This document shows positions 44,953 through 53,902 of a stretch of 64,000 nt of DNA, in pieces. The position numbers and the translations under genes are program-made. The stretch comes from an uncultured Alistipes sp. (lineage in GTDB: Bacteria > Bacteroidota > Bacteroidia > Bacteroidales > Rikenellaceae). The first letter of the stretch is position 1; every line of letters begins with the position of its first letter. The notes beneath the pieces were generated by a model that worked only from the letters and a program-made list of their open reading frames with translations, did no database searches and was not told where the DNA came from. The stretch lies in contig CALUNH010000001.1 in assembly GCA_944321965.1 (NCBI GenBank), positions 156,572 through 220,571 on the forward strand, read 5' to 3'.

Positions 44953-45537
44953 CTACTTCCAGCTCCGCCGCAGACGGCTCCCGATTCCGGGCGAAGCTCC
45001 GGCCGCCTGGGCCTCCACCAGATCCTCCCAGCTCTCGTCGACCCATCCGATGCGGCCGCGGCACGCCTTCAGCACCTCCATGGCCCAGACCCGGACGGCC
45101 ACCTTCGATCCAGGCTCCACGGCCCATTCGGCCGCCGTTTCGGCGATGCGTTCCAACACCTCGGGATCGGGATGCACCCGCTGCAGGAGTTCGATCATGA
45201 TCTTCCCGAAATGGCGCCGGGCACTCGGGTCCGTACAGGCGGGGAAGGCCCTGCGGCAGAAATCCTCCGCACAGGGCAGGAATGCCGTCCACGACCTCAG
45301 ACAAACCCGTTCCAGCACATAGGCGGCACGGAAACCGATCTTGCGCCGCGCGGGCTTCGGGAGCGTCCCGAGCCGGTCGTCCGGACCGGCCGCAATCCGA
45401 TACAGCAACCCGACGGCCTCCGCGGCACACACCCGCCGGGCCATTTCGTCGGCAAAATGCTCCTGCCAGCGATCCGACAACGCTCCGATCAACTCCTCTT
45501 CGGTCATTCCGATGCGGTCCGGAGTTCCGTCCGCCAC
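44953..45537 (-). CDS. Conserved hypothetical protein, helical (HEAT-like)
   Basis: A 194-residue, all-helical protein with no signal peptide or membrane segment. Blocks such as RKIGFRAAYVLERV, SARRHFGKIMIELLQ and WAVEPGSKVAVRVWAMEVL recall HEAT/armadillo-like proteins found in many Bacteroidales genomes; no function is known to me. GTG at 45537 follows the tsaB stop by 2 bp; ATG at 45507 is the alternative start. It ends the smpB-HAD-tsaB unit. Confidence 0.7.
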   Translation of the reverse strand: MADGTPDRIGMTEEELIGALSDRWQEHFADEMARRVCAAEAVGLLYRIAAGPDDRLGTLPKPARRKIGFRAAYVLERVCLRSWTAFLPCAEDFCRRAFPACTDPSARRHFGKIMIELLQRVHPDPEVLERIAETAAEWAVEPGSKVAVRVWAMEVLKACRGRIGWVDESWEDLVEAQAAGASPGIGSRLRRSWK

Positions 45538-45539
45538 GC

Positions 45540-46247
45540 TCAGAAGAGTCTCTTCTTCGAGGTCGTGACGACGAAATCCTTCAGATAGAAGGGTTCGAAA
45601 TAGGCGATATCCTCCGTGCGGCCCTCATCGAACGCCTGTTGCGCCAGCCGGGCCAGCCCGCGGGCCGAGGGGGTCACCTCGACGAGCGTCGCACCCGTCA
45701 GCAGGTCGGCGCACTTGCGGGCGCCGCTTCCGAAGATCACGAACGGACGCCCCGCATTGCGGTAGGAGGCGAAACTCTCCTCCGAAATCACCTCGGCCGA
45801 GACATCACCCTGCGCCACCCCTTCGGCATCGAACACCTGGGCGTAGACCTCCATGCGGCGGGCATCGACCATCGGACAGAGCAGGGCGTCGTTCCAGTTC
45901 TCCACGGAGAGGATTCCGGCCTCGTAATCCTCGCGGGCCACCTCGACCAGCGCGTCGAGCGACCCGACGGCCAGCAGCGGTTTCTGCAAGCCATAGCAGA
46001 GTCCCTTGGCGAACGAAACGCCGATACGCAGTCCGGTATAGGATCCCGGACCCTTCCCGACGGCCACGGCATCCAGATCGTCGGGAGCGATGCCGGTTTC
46101 ACGCAGCAGTTCGTCGACGAAAACCCCGACCTTGCGGGCGTGATCGCGCCCCTCGTCGCTTTCGCGCAGCGACAGCAGCTCGCCATCCCTGGCAATCCCC
46201 ACGGAACAGATATCCGTGCCGGTTTCAATACAGAGAATCAATGACAT
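45540..46247 (-). CDS. tsaB: tRNA threonylcarbamoyladenosine biosynthesis protein TsaB
   Basis: A 235-residue member of the ASKHA-fold Kae1/TsaD family lacking the metal site of TsaD. Typical TsaB blocks: LCIETGTDICSVGI at the N-terminus, HARKVGVFVDELL, and GKGPGSYTGLRIGVSFAKGL (about 65-84). With TsaD and TsaE it helps make the t6A modification at position 37 of ANN-decoding tRNAs. Essential in most bacteria. Confidence 0.93.
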   Translation of the reverse strand: MSLILCIETGTDICSVGIARDGELLSLRESDEGRDHARKVGVFVDELLRETGIAPDDLDAVAVGKGPGSYTGLRIGVSFAKGLCYGLQKPLLAVGSLDALVEVAREDYEAGILSVENWNDALLCPMVDARRMEVYAQVFDAEGVAQGDVSAEVISEESFASYRNAGRPFVIFGSGARKCADLLTGATLVEVTPSARGLARLAQQAFDEGRTEDIAYFEPFYLKDFVVTTSKKRLF

Positions 46248-46289
46248 ATTCTTTTGTTTTTCGTTTTTCCATTTCCGGAGCGTCCGGCA

Positions 46290-47087
46290 TTACTTCGACA
46301 CGCCCGCACCCTCGATCACGCCGAAATGCTCCAGGGCCCGGCGGATCCCGTCGTCGTCGACCGTTGCGGTCACCCAGTCGGCGGCCTGCAGCGCCTCGTC
46401 GCACGCCCCGCCCATCGCTACGCCCACACCGGCCGCACACAGCATCGGAGCATCATTGCCCCCGTCGCCGAAGGCCATCGTCTCTTCGATCCCGAATCCG
46501 CAGCGAGCGGCAAACTCCGCCATGCCGGTCGCCTTGTCCACGCCGCGGACGTTCACGTCGGAGAAGATCGGACACCAGCGGGTCGCCGTCAGCGACGGCA
46601 GCCGGTCCATGATACGCCCGCCGAGCTGCGGATCGACATAAAAGCACATCTGGCAGCAGTCGCCGCGATCGAACAGCCGCCGCAGGTCGGCGACCTCCGG
46701 AACCGGATGGGCGATCATGCGGGCCAGCTCCTCGACAACGGGGGTCACACGGTTCACGAAGATCCCCTCGTTGAGCTCCAGCCCGACGGGGAAATCCCAC
46801 TCGTCGGAGAGCGCCAGGGCACGTTCGAACTCCTCCCGCGGAATCGGGTGCCGGACAACGACCCGGCCGTCGCGCAGGACGCATTCGGCACCGTTCAGCG
46901 CCACGACCCCCTCGTAAGGGATCGGCTCCAGCAGTTCGAGATCGGTCACGGCACGCCCCGTGGCGATAAAGAGCCTTACGCCGCGCTCCCGGGCCCGGCG
47001 CAGGGCCTCCACGGCCGAAGCCGGGACCTCGTGGGTCCGGAAACTGATGAGCGTCCCGTCGACGTCGAGAAAGATCGCGCGGATCAT
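46290..47087 (-). CDS. HAD-family hydrolase (Cof-type phosphatase)
   Basis: A 265-residue HAD phosphatase of the Cof/class IIB type. The nucleophile motif [11 protein letters not shown] is at residues 6-16, motif II in LFIATGRA (about 39), and motifs III/IV at the C-terminus in [13 protein letters not shown] (about 212). The long cap domain lies between. Substrate probably a sugar phosphate or nucleotide cofactor. Its ATG overlaps the smpB stop (ATGA), so the two are coupled. Confidence 0.9.
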   Translation of the reverse strand: MIRAIFLDVDGTLISFRTHEVPASAVEALRRARERGVRLFIATGRAVTDLELLEPIPYEGVVALNGAECVLRDGRVVVRHPIPREEFERALALSDEWDFPVGLELNEGIFVNRVTPVVEELARMIAHPVPEVADLRRLFDRGDCCQMCFYVDPQLGGRIMDRLPSLTATRWCPIFSDVNVRGVDKATGMAEFAARCGFGIEETMAFGDGGNDAPMLCAAGVGVAMGGACDEALQAADWVTATVDDDGIRRALEHFGVIEGAGVSK

Positions 47088-47548
47088 CGCCGGAAGTTTT
47101 TCATCGCCTTGTCCATTTCGCGGCGGGCGTCGTTCTCCTTGAGGTACTCGCGCTTGTCGTAGGACTTGCGGCCGCGGGCCAGCCCGACGACGACCTTCAC
47201 CAGACCGCGTTCGTTCAGGAAGAGCCGCAGCCCGACGATCGTCAGCCCGCGGTCCTGCGACGCACGCTGGAGTTTGTCCAGCTCGCGGGACGTCAGCAGG
47301 AGTTTGCGGTCACGGCGCGGGACGTGGTTGTTGCAGGTTCCCCAGGCGTATTCGGCGATGTTGACGCCGCGGATCCACAGTTCACCCTTGTCGAAATAGC
47401 AGAACGAGTCCACCATCGAGACCTTGCCCGCACGGATCGACTTGATCTCGGTCCCGACGAGCACGACGCCCGCAACGTACTCTTCGAGAATCTCATAGTC
47501 GAACGTTGCGCGCTTGTTCCGGATATTTATCTTCTTCTGTTCGTTCAT
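47084..47548 (-). CDS. smpB: SsrA-binding protein SmpB
   Basis: A 154-residue RNA-binding protein needed for trans-translation with tmRNA. Conserved blocks are [34 protein letters not shown], the LDKLQ helix and the C-terminal [13 protein letters not shown], followed by the basic tail. ATG at 47548 is chosen; the frame above it starts only at TTG. tmRNA itself is not in the window. Confidence 0.95.
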   Translation of the reverse strand: MNEQKKINIRNKRATFDYEILEEYVAGVVLVGTEIKSIRAGKVSMVDSFCYFDKGELWIRGVNIAEYAWGTCNNHVPRRDRKLLLTSRELDKLQRASQDRGLTIVGLRLFLNERGLVKVVVGLARGRKSYDKREYLKENDARREMDKAMKNFRR

Positions 47549-47574
47549 ATAGGCAAAAACGGCATACAAATTGC

Positions 47575-47607
47575 GAAATCTATTCGCGGGGGTGGGAATC
47601 GGTCAAG
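47575..47607 (-). promoter_or_regulatory. Probable smpB promoter
   Basis: On the minus strand TTGACC (47602-47607) is spaced 19 bp from TAGATTTC (47575-47582), close to the -33/-7 arrangement of Bacteroidetes, with about 26 bp to the ATG. Confidence 0.45.
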
Positions 47608-47736
47608 GTAACTAATTCTTTTATCTTCGATATGTTTTACACATCTTTCTGTTTATTTTCTGTTTGCACACGGTACGCGCAGTGATGCGTGTACGACCCG
47701 AAACCCGCCCCCTTTTTCCGACAACGCCTCCCGGGT

Positions 47737-49719
47737 TCATAAGATCAGACGCTGGAGTTTGCGCGCGATGGCCACCTTCACGCGGTTGTAGTTGTTCAGG
47801 CGCTGAATCAGGTCGGACTCCTCCTCTTCGGAGAGGTTCTCGTCGGCAAGCCGGGCCTGCAGCTCCTTGATGAGCGACTCGATGACCTTCGACTTGTAGA
47901 GCGTCACGGCCTTGGGGACCCCGACGGCCAGCATTTCGGCCTCGCTTTCGACGTGCACCTCCTTTCGTTTCCAGAGTTCGCTGGGGACGTAGTTGTCGTC
48001 GGCGGTGAGCAGGTCCACCGAGCGGTTGCACACCTCGGGATCGATGTGGTTCAGGAAGAGGTAGGCCGGAACCTCGACGCCCGTTCCCGACTGCTCCCAC
48101 TGCTCGCGGTAGACGGCCATGATCTTGGCATAGACCGGATTGCGGAATTCGATCCTGTCGTCGCTCAGCTCCGCGAAGATCACCTCGGCAACGTTGCAGG
48201 GCACCATCGTGTTCCCCTCCTTGAAATCGAACGAGCAGTGCCCGTACTTGAGGAGGTACTTGACGATCTCGCGCTCCAGGGCTTCGAAACTGCTCCCGGC
48301 CTCGACCTTCGAGGTATACTCCGCCTCGGGGCGAGTGTCCGGCCCGGCTTCGTGCTGCCGGACGGCGGCCTGACGGCGCAGGAAATCGTCCGTTTCACGA
48401 TCCCCGGAGGAGGTGAGGCGCTTGCGGGCCACCTCGCCGATGAGGATCTGCTCGTCGATGTCCATGGTCCGCGCGCACTCCTTGATGTAGACCGAACGCT
48501 GGATCGGATCGGGGATCTGCGCAATGGACTGCACCATGTCGCCGATCAGCGCAGCCTTCCTGATCGGATCGCCCTGCGCATCCTTCAGCAGCAGCCGGGC
48601 CTTGAATTCGAGAAAATCCTGCTCGTTGGCGCGGATGTACTCCTGCACTTCGGCGGCGGAGTGGCTGCGGGCGAACGAATCGGGGTCCTCGGGTTCGGGC
48701 AGCAGCACCACGCGGACATTCATCCCCTCCTTGAGGATCATGTCGATGCCGCGCAGCGAGGCGTGGATCCCGGCCGCATCGCCGTCGTAGATCACGGTGA
48801 TGTTCTTCGTGAAGCGCCCCAGCAGGCGGATCTGCTCCGTGGTGAGCGACGTACCGGACGAGGCCACGACATTCTCGATCCCGGCCTGGTGCATGGAGAT
48901 CACGTCGAGATAGCCCTCGACCATGATGGCAAAGTTCTGCTGCTGGATGGCCTTCTTGGCGAAATAGAGGCCGTAGAGTTCGCGTTTCTTGCTGTAGATC
49001 TCGCTCTCGGGGGAGTTCTGGTATTTGGCGACCTGCTTGTCGGTGCGCAGGGTGCGGCCCCCGAAGGCGACGATGCGCCCCGAGATGTTGTGCACGGGGA
49101 AGATCACACGGTCGCGGAAGCGGTCGTAGAGCGAACCGTCGCTCTCACGGGCCAGCGAAAGACCCGTCGAGAGGAGGAACTCCTGCTTGTACCCGGCCGC
49201 GAGGGCATCCTTCGACATCCGGTCGCCCTTCGAGGGGCAGAACCCGAGTCCGAACTTTTTGATCGTGGCGTCGGTCAGGCTCCGTTTCTGCCGGAAATAG
49301 GAGAGTCCGACGTTGATTCCCTCGCTGTCGCGGTGGAGGTAACTGGCGAAATAGTCGGCGGCCCAGCTGTTGAGGGCGAACATCGACTCGCGGTCGTCGT
49401 TGCGGCGGAGCTCCTCGTCGGAGAGGGCCTCCTCGCGGACCTCGATTCCGTAGCGTTTGGCCACCATCTTGAGGGCCTCGGGATAGCTGACCGACTCCTG
49501 TTCCATGACGAAGGTGACGGCATTCCCACCCTTCCCGCATCCGAAGCACTTGTAGAGTCCCTTCGAGGGGGAAACGACGAACGAGGGGGTCTTCTCGTTG
49601 TGGAACGGACAGCAGGCGACATAGTTCACGCCCTTGCGTTTGAGCGTGACGTACTCGCCGACGATATCGACGATATTGGCGGCGGCATAGATGCGGTCTA
49701 CTGTTTCGCGGTCGATCAT
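47737..49719 (-). CDS. dnaG: DNA primase
   Basis: A 660-residue primase. The N-terminal CHC2 zinc finger is visible (CPFHNEKTPSF, then CFGCGKGGNA), followed by the RNA-polymerase domain and a Toprim fold with VEGYLDVISMHQAGIENVVA and IYDGDAAG, then a C-terminal helical region ending in a coiled segment. It makes RNA primers for replication. The ATG at 49719 is the start, since the -7 box is only 6 bp above it; an earlier TTG in frame falls inside the promoter. Confidence 0.95.
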   Translation of the reverse strand: MIDRETVDRIYAAANIVDIVGEYVTLKRKGVNYVACCPFHNEKTPSFVVSPSKGLYKCFGCGKGGNAVTFVMEQESVSYPEALKMVAKRYGIEVREEALSDEELRRNDDRESMFALNSWAADYFASYLHRDSEGINVGLSYFRQKRSLTDATIKKFGLGFCPSKGDRMSKDALAAGYKQEFLLSTGLSLARESDGSLYDRFRDRVIFPVHNISGRIVAFGGRTLRTDKQVAKYQNSPESEIYSKKRELYGLYFAKKAIQQQNFAIMVEGYLDVISMHQAGIENVVASSGTSLTTEQIRLLGRFTKNITVIYDGDAAGIHASLRGIDMILKEGMNVRVVLLPEPEDPDSFARSHSAAEVQEYIRANEQDFLEFKARLLLKDAQGDPIRKAALIGDMVQSIAQIPDPIQRSVYIKECARTMDIDEQILIGEVARKRLTSSGDRETDDFLRRQAAVRQHEAGPDTRPEAEYTSKVEAGSSFEALEREIVKYLLKYGHCSFDFKEGNTMVPCNVAEVIFAELSDDRIEFRNPVYAKIMAVYREQWEQSGTGVEVPAYLFLNHIDPEVCNRSVDLLTADDNYVPSELWKRKEVHVESEAEMLAVGVPKAVTLYKSKVIESLIKELQARLADENLSEEEESDLIQRLNNYNRVKVAIARKLQRLIL

Positions 49720-49725
49720 AGCCCA

Positions 49726-49733
49726 CAAAGGTA
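49726..49733 (-). promoter_or_regulatory. -7 promoter box of dnaG, nearly touching the start codon
   Basis: TACCTTTG on the minus strand, a perfect consensus match, ends 6 bp before the dnaG ATG. This predicts a leaderless or almost leaderless transcript. Confidence 0.65.
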
Positions 49734-49863
49734 CGAATAATCGGCCGAAAGCGTAGCGATTGCGAATTAAAAATTACGGGCCGCGCAGTTTTCCGACAGT
49801 CTTCGGAATGCCGGGAGCAGCCATAAAAGTGCTCCGCAGAGACGAATTTTCCTCTTTTATCCG

Positions 49864-49871
49864 TATCTTTG
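49864..49871 (+). promoter_or_regulatory. -7 promoter box of uvrB, nearly touching the start codon
   Basis: TATCTTTG ends 4 bp before the uvrB ATG, again predicting a leaderless transcript. It is divergent from dnaG across about 155 bp. Confidence 0.65.
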
Positions 49872-49875
49872 CGGC

Positions 49876-51939
49876 ATGGACTTCAAACTCGTATCGGACT
49901 ACGCCCCGATGGGCGACCAGCCGGAGGCGATCGCGCAGCTCGTCGGCTCGATCCGCCACGGCTCGAAGCACAACGTGCTGCTGGGCGTCACGGGCTCGGG
50001 CAAGACCTTCACGGTGGCGAACGTCATCGCGCAGCTCAACCGCCCGACGCTGGTCCTGAGCCACAACAAGACCCTCGCGGCGCAGCTCTACGGCGAATTC
50101 CGGAACTTCTTCCCGGAAAATGCCGTCGAGTATTTCGTCTCCTACTACGACTACTACCAGCCCGAAGCCTACCTCCCTTCGACGGACACCTATATCGAAA
50201 AGGACCTCTCGATCAACGCCGAGATCGAGAAGATGCGCCTGCAGACCGTGGCGACGCTCCTCTCGGGACGGCGCGACGTGGTGGTCGTGTCGAGCGTCTC
50301 GTGCCTCTACGGTGCGGGCAACCCGGCGGACTTCCACGCCACGGCGATCCACATCGAGGTGGGACAGGTCGTCAGCTACAAACACTTCCTCTACAAGCTG
50401 GTCGAGGCGCTCTACACCCGCACGGAACGCGAGCTGGAACCGGCAACGTTCCGCGTCAACGGCGACACGGTGGACATCATGGCGGCCTTCGGCGAGTTCG
50501 GGAACCAGTGTTTCCGGGTGATGTTCTTCGACAACGAGATCGAGGCGATCCAGTCGATCGACCCCGTGACGGGCCAGCGCATCCAGACGCTCGACGCACT
50601 GACGCTCTACCCCACGAATCTCTTCGTGACGACCAAGGAGCGCATCAATTCGGCCGTGCAGCAGATCTACCTCGACCTGGGCAAGCAGGTGGAGTTCTTC
50701 GAGCAGTCGGGACGGATGGTCGAGGCGCAGCGCATCAAGCAGCGCGTGGAGTACGACCTGGAGATGATCAAGGAGCTGGGCTACTGCCCGGGAATCGAGA
50801 ACTACTCGCGCTACTTCGACGGCCGGGCCGCCGGAACGCGGCCCTTCTGCCTGCTGGACTACTTCCCGAAGGATTACCTGATGGTCGTGGACGAGAGCCA
50901 CGTGACGCTGCCGCAGGTCCACGCGATGTTCGGCGGCGACCGTGCCCGGAAGGAGAACCTCGTGGAGTACGGCTTCCGGCTCCCGGCGGCCAGGGACAAC
51001 CGACCGCTGACCTTCGCGGAGTTCGAGCAGCTGCAGGGGACGTCGATCTACGTGAGCGCGACGCCGGCCGACTGGGAGCTGATGAAGAGCGAGGGGGTGA
51101 TCGCCGAGCAGCTGATCCGCCCCACGGGGCTGGTGGACCCGCCGCTGGAGGTGCGGGTGACGCTGAACCAGATCGACGACCTGATCGAGGAGATCGACAA
51201 GCGGGTGAAGAACGACGACAAGGTGCTCGTGACGACCATCACCAAACGGATGGCCGAGGAGCTTTCGAAATATTTCGACCGTGTGGGGGTGCGTAACCGC
51301 TACATCCACTCGGATGTCGACACGCTGGAGCGGATCCAGATCCTGGAGGACCTGCGCAACGGTCTGTTCGACGTGCTGGTGGGCGTAAACCTGCTGCGCG
51401 AAGGGCTGGACCTTCCGGAGGTGGCGCTGGTGGCGATTCTGGATGCCGACAAGGAGGGATTCCTGCGCAACGTGCGGTCGCTGACGCAGATTGCCGGGCG
51501 TGCGGCCCGCCATTCGCAGGGCAACGTGATTCTCTACGCCGACACCTGCACGGAGTCGATGCGCTATGCCATTGAGCAGAGCAACCGCCGCCGCGAGAAG
51601 CAGGTGCGTTTCAACATGGAGCACGAAATGCTGCCGCGGCGGGCGCAGAAGAGCGGTTCGGGGCCGAGTGCGCTGCTGGCGGGGCGCGAGACCGCGGAGG
51701 GCGGCATCCCGACAGCCTACCCCATTCTGGAAGACCACTACGCTACGGCCGCCGACGTGCAGAAGGGCTATACGGCAGGCAGGCCGACCACAGTTCTGGG
51801 CGAAAATCTCGACGAATTGATCAACCGGGCACGCGAAGATATGGAACGGGCCGCCAAGTCGCTGGATTTCCTGGCTGCGGCGAAGTTCCGCGACCGGATG
51901 TACGAGTTGCAGAAGCTGCGCGAGGAGAACCGGCGATAG
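49876..51939 (+). CDS. uvrB: Excinuclease ABC subunit B
   Basis: A 687-residue helicase-like subunit of nucleotide excision repair. Walker A is GVTGSGKTF (about 36-44); the beta-hairpin region YYDYYQPEAYLPSTDTYIEKD (shown in part: YYDYYQPEAY) inserts between DNA strands; the DEAD-like box is VVDESHVTLPQ; helicase motifs continue with GVNLLREGLDLPEV and QIAGRAARH. A C-terminal UVR motif (AAKSLDFLAAAKFRDRM) binds UvrC. Length is normal. Confidence 0.97.
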   Translation: MDFKLVSDYAPMGDQPEAIAQLVGSIRHGSKHNVLLGVTGSGKTFTVANVIAQLNRPTLVLSHNKTLAAQLYGEFRNFFPENAVEYFVSYYDYYQPEAYLPSTDTYIEKDLSINAEIEKMRLQTVATLLSGRRDVVVVSSVSCLYGAGNPADFHATAIHIEVGQVVSYKHFLYKLVEALYTRTERELEPATFRVNGDTVDIMAAFGEFGNQCFRVMFFDNEIEAIQSIDPVTGQRIQTLDALTLYPTNLFVTTKERINSAVQQIYLDLGKQVEFFEQSGRMVEAQRIKQRVEYDLEMIKELGYCPGIENYSRYFDGRAAGTRPFCLLDYFPKDYLMVVDESHVTLPQVHAMFGGDRARKENLVEYGFRLPAARDNRPLTFAEFEQLQGTSIYVSATPADWELMKSEGVIAEQLIRPTGLVDPPLEVRVTLNQIDDLIEEIDKRVKNDDKVLVTTITKRMAEELSKYFDRVGVRNRYIHSDVDTLERIQILEDLRNGLFDVLVGVNLLREGLDLPEVALVAILDADKEGFLRNVRSLTQIAGRAARHSQGNVILYADTCTESMRYAIEQSNRRREKQVRFNMEHEMLPRRAQKSGSGPSALLAGRETAEGGIPTAYPILEDHYATAADVQKGYTAGRPTTVLGENLDELINRAREDMERAAKSLDFLAAAKFRDRMYELQKLREENRR

Positions 51940-52031
51940 CCATCCGAGACCGGTCCCGGAGATCGGAGTTTCAACTCAAATCCGTTCATTCCAACCCAGC
52001 CATTGCAATCCATAACCAACCGCCTTTTTCC

Positions 52032-52370
52032 ATGAAACGTTGTAAAATCACCATTCTGAAACGAACGCTCCAGGAGGAGCTGGCCCGGGAGTATGCCGGA
52101 CCGGAATTTACGCGCTGCCCGATGATGCGGGAAGGCCAGGTATTCTACGCCGACTATGCCAAACCCGAAGGTTTCTGCGACGAAGCCTGGAAAGCCATTT
52201 ATCAATATGTGTTTGCGCTCTCGCATGGAGCCGGGAAATTCTACTACGGGGACTGGATCACGAAAGAGGGTGTGGCCATCTGTTCCTGCAACGACGGATT
52301 GCGTCCGGTCATCATGAAGATCGAACGAACGGACGAGGAGTCTGAAATCAACTACGAACCCATCCGCTGA
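52032..52370 (+). CDS. TIGR04076-family small protein
   Basis: A 112-residue soluble protein with the family pattern: an N-terminal KRCKITILKRT strand, CP in the FTRCPMMREGQVF segment, CDEAWKAIYQYVFALSHG and CNDGLRPVIMKIER near the end. Function unknown. It follows uvrB by 92 bp and has no obvious promoter of its own. The next gene is convergent, with a gap of 21 bp and no terminator visible. Confidence 0.82.
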   Translation: MKRCKITILKRTLQEELAREYAGPEFTRCPMMREGQVFYADYAKPEGFCDEAWKAIYQYVFALSHGAGKFYYGDWITKEGVAICSCNDGLRPVIMKIERTDEESEINYEPIR

Positions 52371-52391
52371 AAGAGCCGTTCCACGATTACG

Positions 52392-52883
52392 TCACTCCCT
52401 TGCGGCGTGTCGGAAGGTGAAGTATTTGGCGGCGAGGAAGCTGTACGCCGTCACGACGAGCGTGGTGATGACCTTCGCGGGCGTGGGCCAGATGCCGCAC
52501 ACCTCGACGAAGAATTTCAGTCCGGCATAGGTCAGCAGGATCGACCCCACAATCGACAACAGATAGCGGAACAGTTGCGCCCCGGCACCGACGGGCGAAC
52601 GGCGGAAAGCAACGTAACGGTTGAGCCAGAATCCCACGAAGAAGGTGCAGGGAAAGACAAGCACCATCGCGGCGATGTGCGGCGAGATGACCACGAAACC
52701 CAGGTCGAAGAAGCGATAGCCGACCAGGAAATTGTAGAGCAGCGAGTAGCAGACCGGATCGAAAACCAGATAGGTGAAACCTCCGCAGGCGGCATAGCGG
52801 AATACCTGCCGGGGCAGGACTGCCGCAACGGGCCGGATGTAGAACCGGTCGATCAGACGTGTTATCAGATCCGCCAGACGCAT
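52392..52883 (-). CDS. GtrA-family membrane protein
   Basis: A 163-residue protein with four hydrophobic helices typical of GtrA (QVFRYAACGGFTYLVFD, FFVGFWLNRYVAFR, RYLLSIVGSILLTYAGL, SFLAAKYFTFRH). Such proteins are thought to help move polyprenyl-linked sugars across the membrane. Its ATG shares one base with the stop of the upstream SPOR-type gene (TGATG). Confidence 0.88.
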   Translation of the reverse strand: MRLADLITRLIDRFYIRPVAAVLPRQVFRYAACGGFTYLVFDPVCYSLLYNFLVGYRFFDLGFVVISPHIAAMVLVFPCTFFVGFWLNRYVAFRRSPVGAGAQLFRYLLSIVGSILLTYAGLKFFVEVCGIWPTPAKVITTLVVTAYSFLAAKYFTFRHAARE

Positions 52884-53902
52884 CAACGGGCGGTATAGGT
52901 CCACATGCCGGGGAAACGCTCGGCGTGGGCGCTGATGAAGAGCCTGCACGCCTCGGGATCGTCCGACTCGAAGGGCGAGACCATGAATTTCGCACCGAAC
53001 CGGTAGATGCCGCAGGTGATGGCGACATCCTTCGAGGAGGCGTCCTGAGCGGCCCGTTCGGCATTGCTTTCCGAGCTGAAGACCCCCATGACCACATAGT
53101 GGCGTCCGGAGGCCAGGATGGCAGGTCCGGGATCGTTCCCGGAGGGTTTCACCGGGTCCGATTCCCGGACGGCGCCGGATACCGGTTCCGAAGGCCTCCG
53201 CACCTCCGACTGCCCGGGAGTTGCCGCAGTTCCGGAAGAGAGAGCCGCTGCATCCGCCACTGCATTCACCCCCGTATCCGCCGTATCCGCCGCCACGGCC
53301 ACTGCCGCACCTTCGGAAGCGCCCTCCGCGGCGATCTGACGGGACGCGGCCGCACGCTCGGCCACCCTTGCCACCATCGCGGCATCTCCGGACTGCTTCA
53401 GTCCGAACCACCACCAGGCCGTAGCGCCCAACACACAGACAATAGCCACGATGCCGATCCACAACACGGTATCGAAACGGCGCGGAGCCTCTACCCGGAC
53501 CGGTTCATGCCCCTGTGGGTTGAGCCGACGGTCGAACTCCGGATCGACCCGGAAATCCTTGAAGCGCAACACCCCGATACCGGCAATGGTCAGCGTATCC
53601 CCCTCACGAACCTGGGCGATCCAGCGGTCGTAGACCTTCTGCGCCTCGGGAACGGGGTTTTCGGGCCGCACGCCGTTGACCTTCAGGACGCGGGCAATCT
53701 CGTCGACGAGCGACGCCCCGCGCTCCTGCGAGGAGAACTGCACCGTGCGGCACGGCGGCACCACATGCCGCCGGTCGATGCGCCGGGCCGTCTGCCGCTC
53801 GACATACAGCGTTCCGACTCCCGGCAGGAGCAGCGTCCCGCCTCCGGCGAGCAAATTGCCGATGAGTCTGGCGACCTGTTCGGTCATCGGGTTTTCGTTC
53901 AT
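52883..53902 (-). CDS. Membrane protein with HU-CCDC81-like domains and C-terminal SPOR-like domain
   Basis: A 339-residue protein. Residues about 5-135 resemble the bacterial CCDC81-type HU pair (LLLPGVGTLYVERQ, ASLVDEIARVLKVNG, TIAGIGVLRFKDF). A single membrane helix follows (TVLWIGIVAIVCVLGATAWWW, about 147-167), then an Ala/Ser/Glu-rich linker and a C-terminal SPOR-like repeat (HYVVMGVFSSESNAERAA). The topology suggests an HU-like domain in the cytoplasm and a peptidoglycan-binding domain in the periplasm. The start overlaps the lgt stop as ATGA. Confidence 0.8.
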   Translation of the reverse strand: MNENPMTEQVARLIGNLLAGGGTLLLPGVGTLYVERQTARRIDRRHVVPPCRTVQFSSQERGASLVDEIARVLKVNGVRPENPVPEAQKVYDRWIAQVREGDTLTIAGIGVLRFKDFRVDPEFDRRLNPQGHEPVRVEAPRRFDTVLWIGIVAIVCVLGATAWWWFGLKQSGDAAMVARVAERAAASRQIAAEGASEGAAVAVAADTADTGVNAVADAAALSSGTAATPGQSEVRRPSEPVSGAVRESDPVKPSGNDPGPAILASGRHYVVMGVFSSESNAERAAQDASSKDVAITCGIYRFGAKFMVSPFESDDPEACRLFISAHAERFPGMWTYTAR

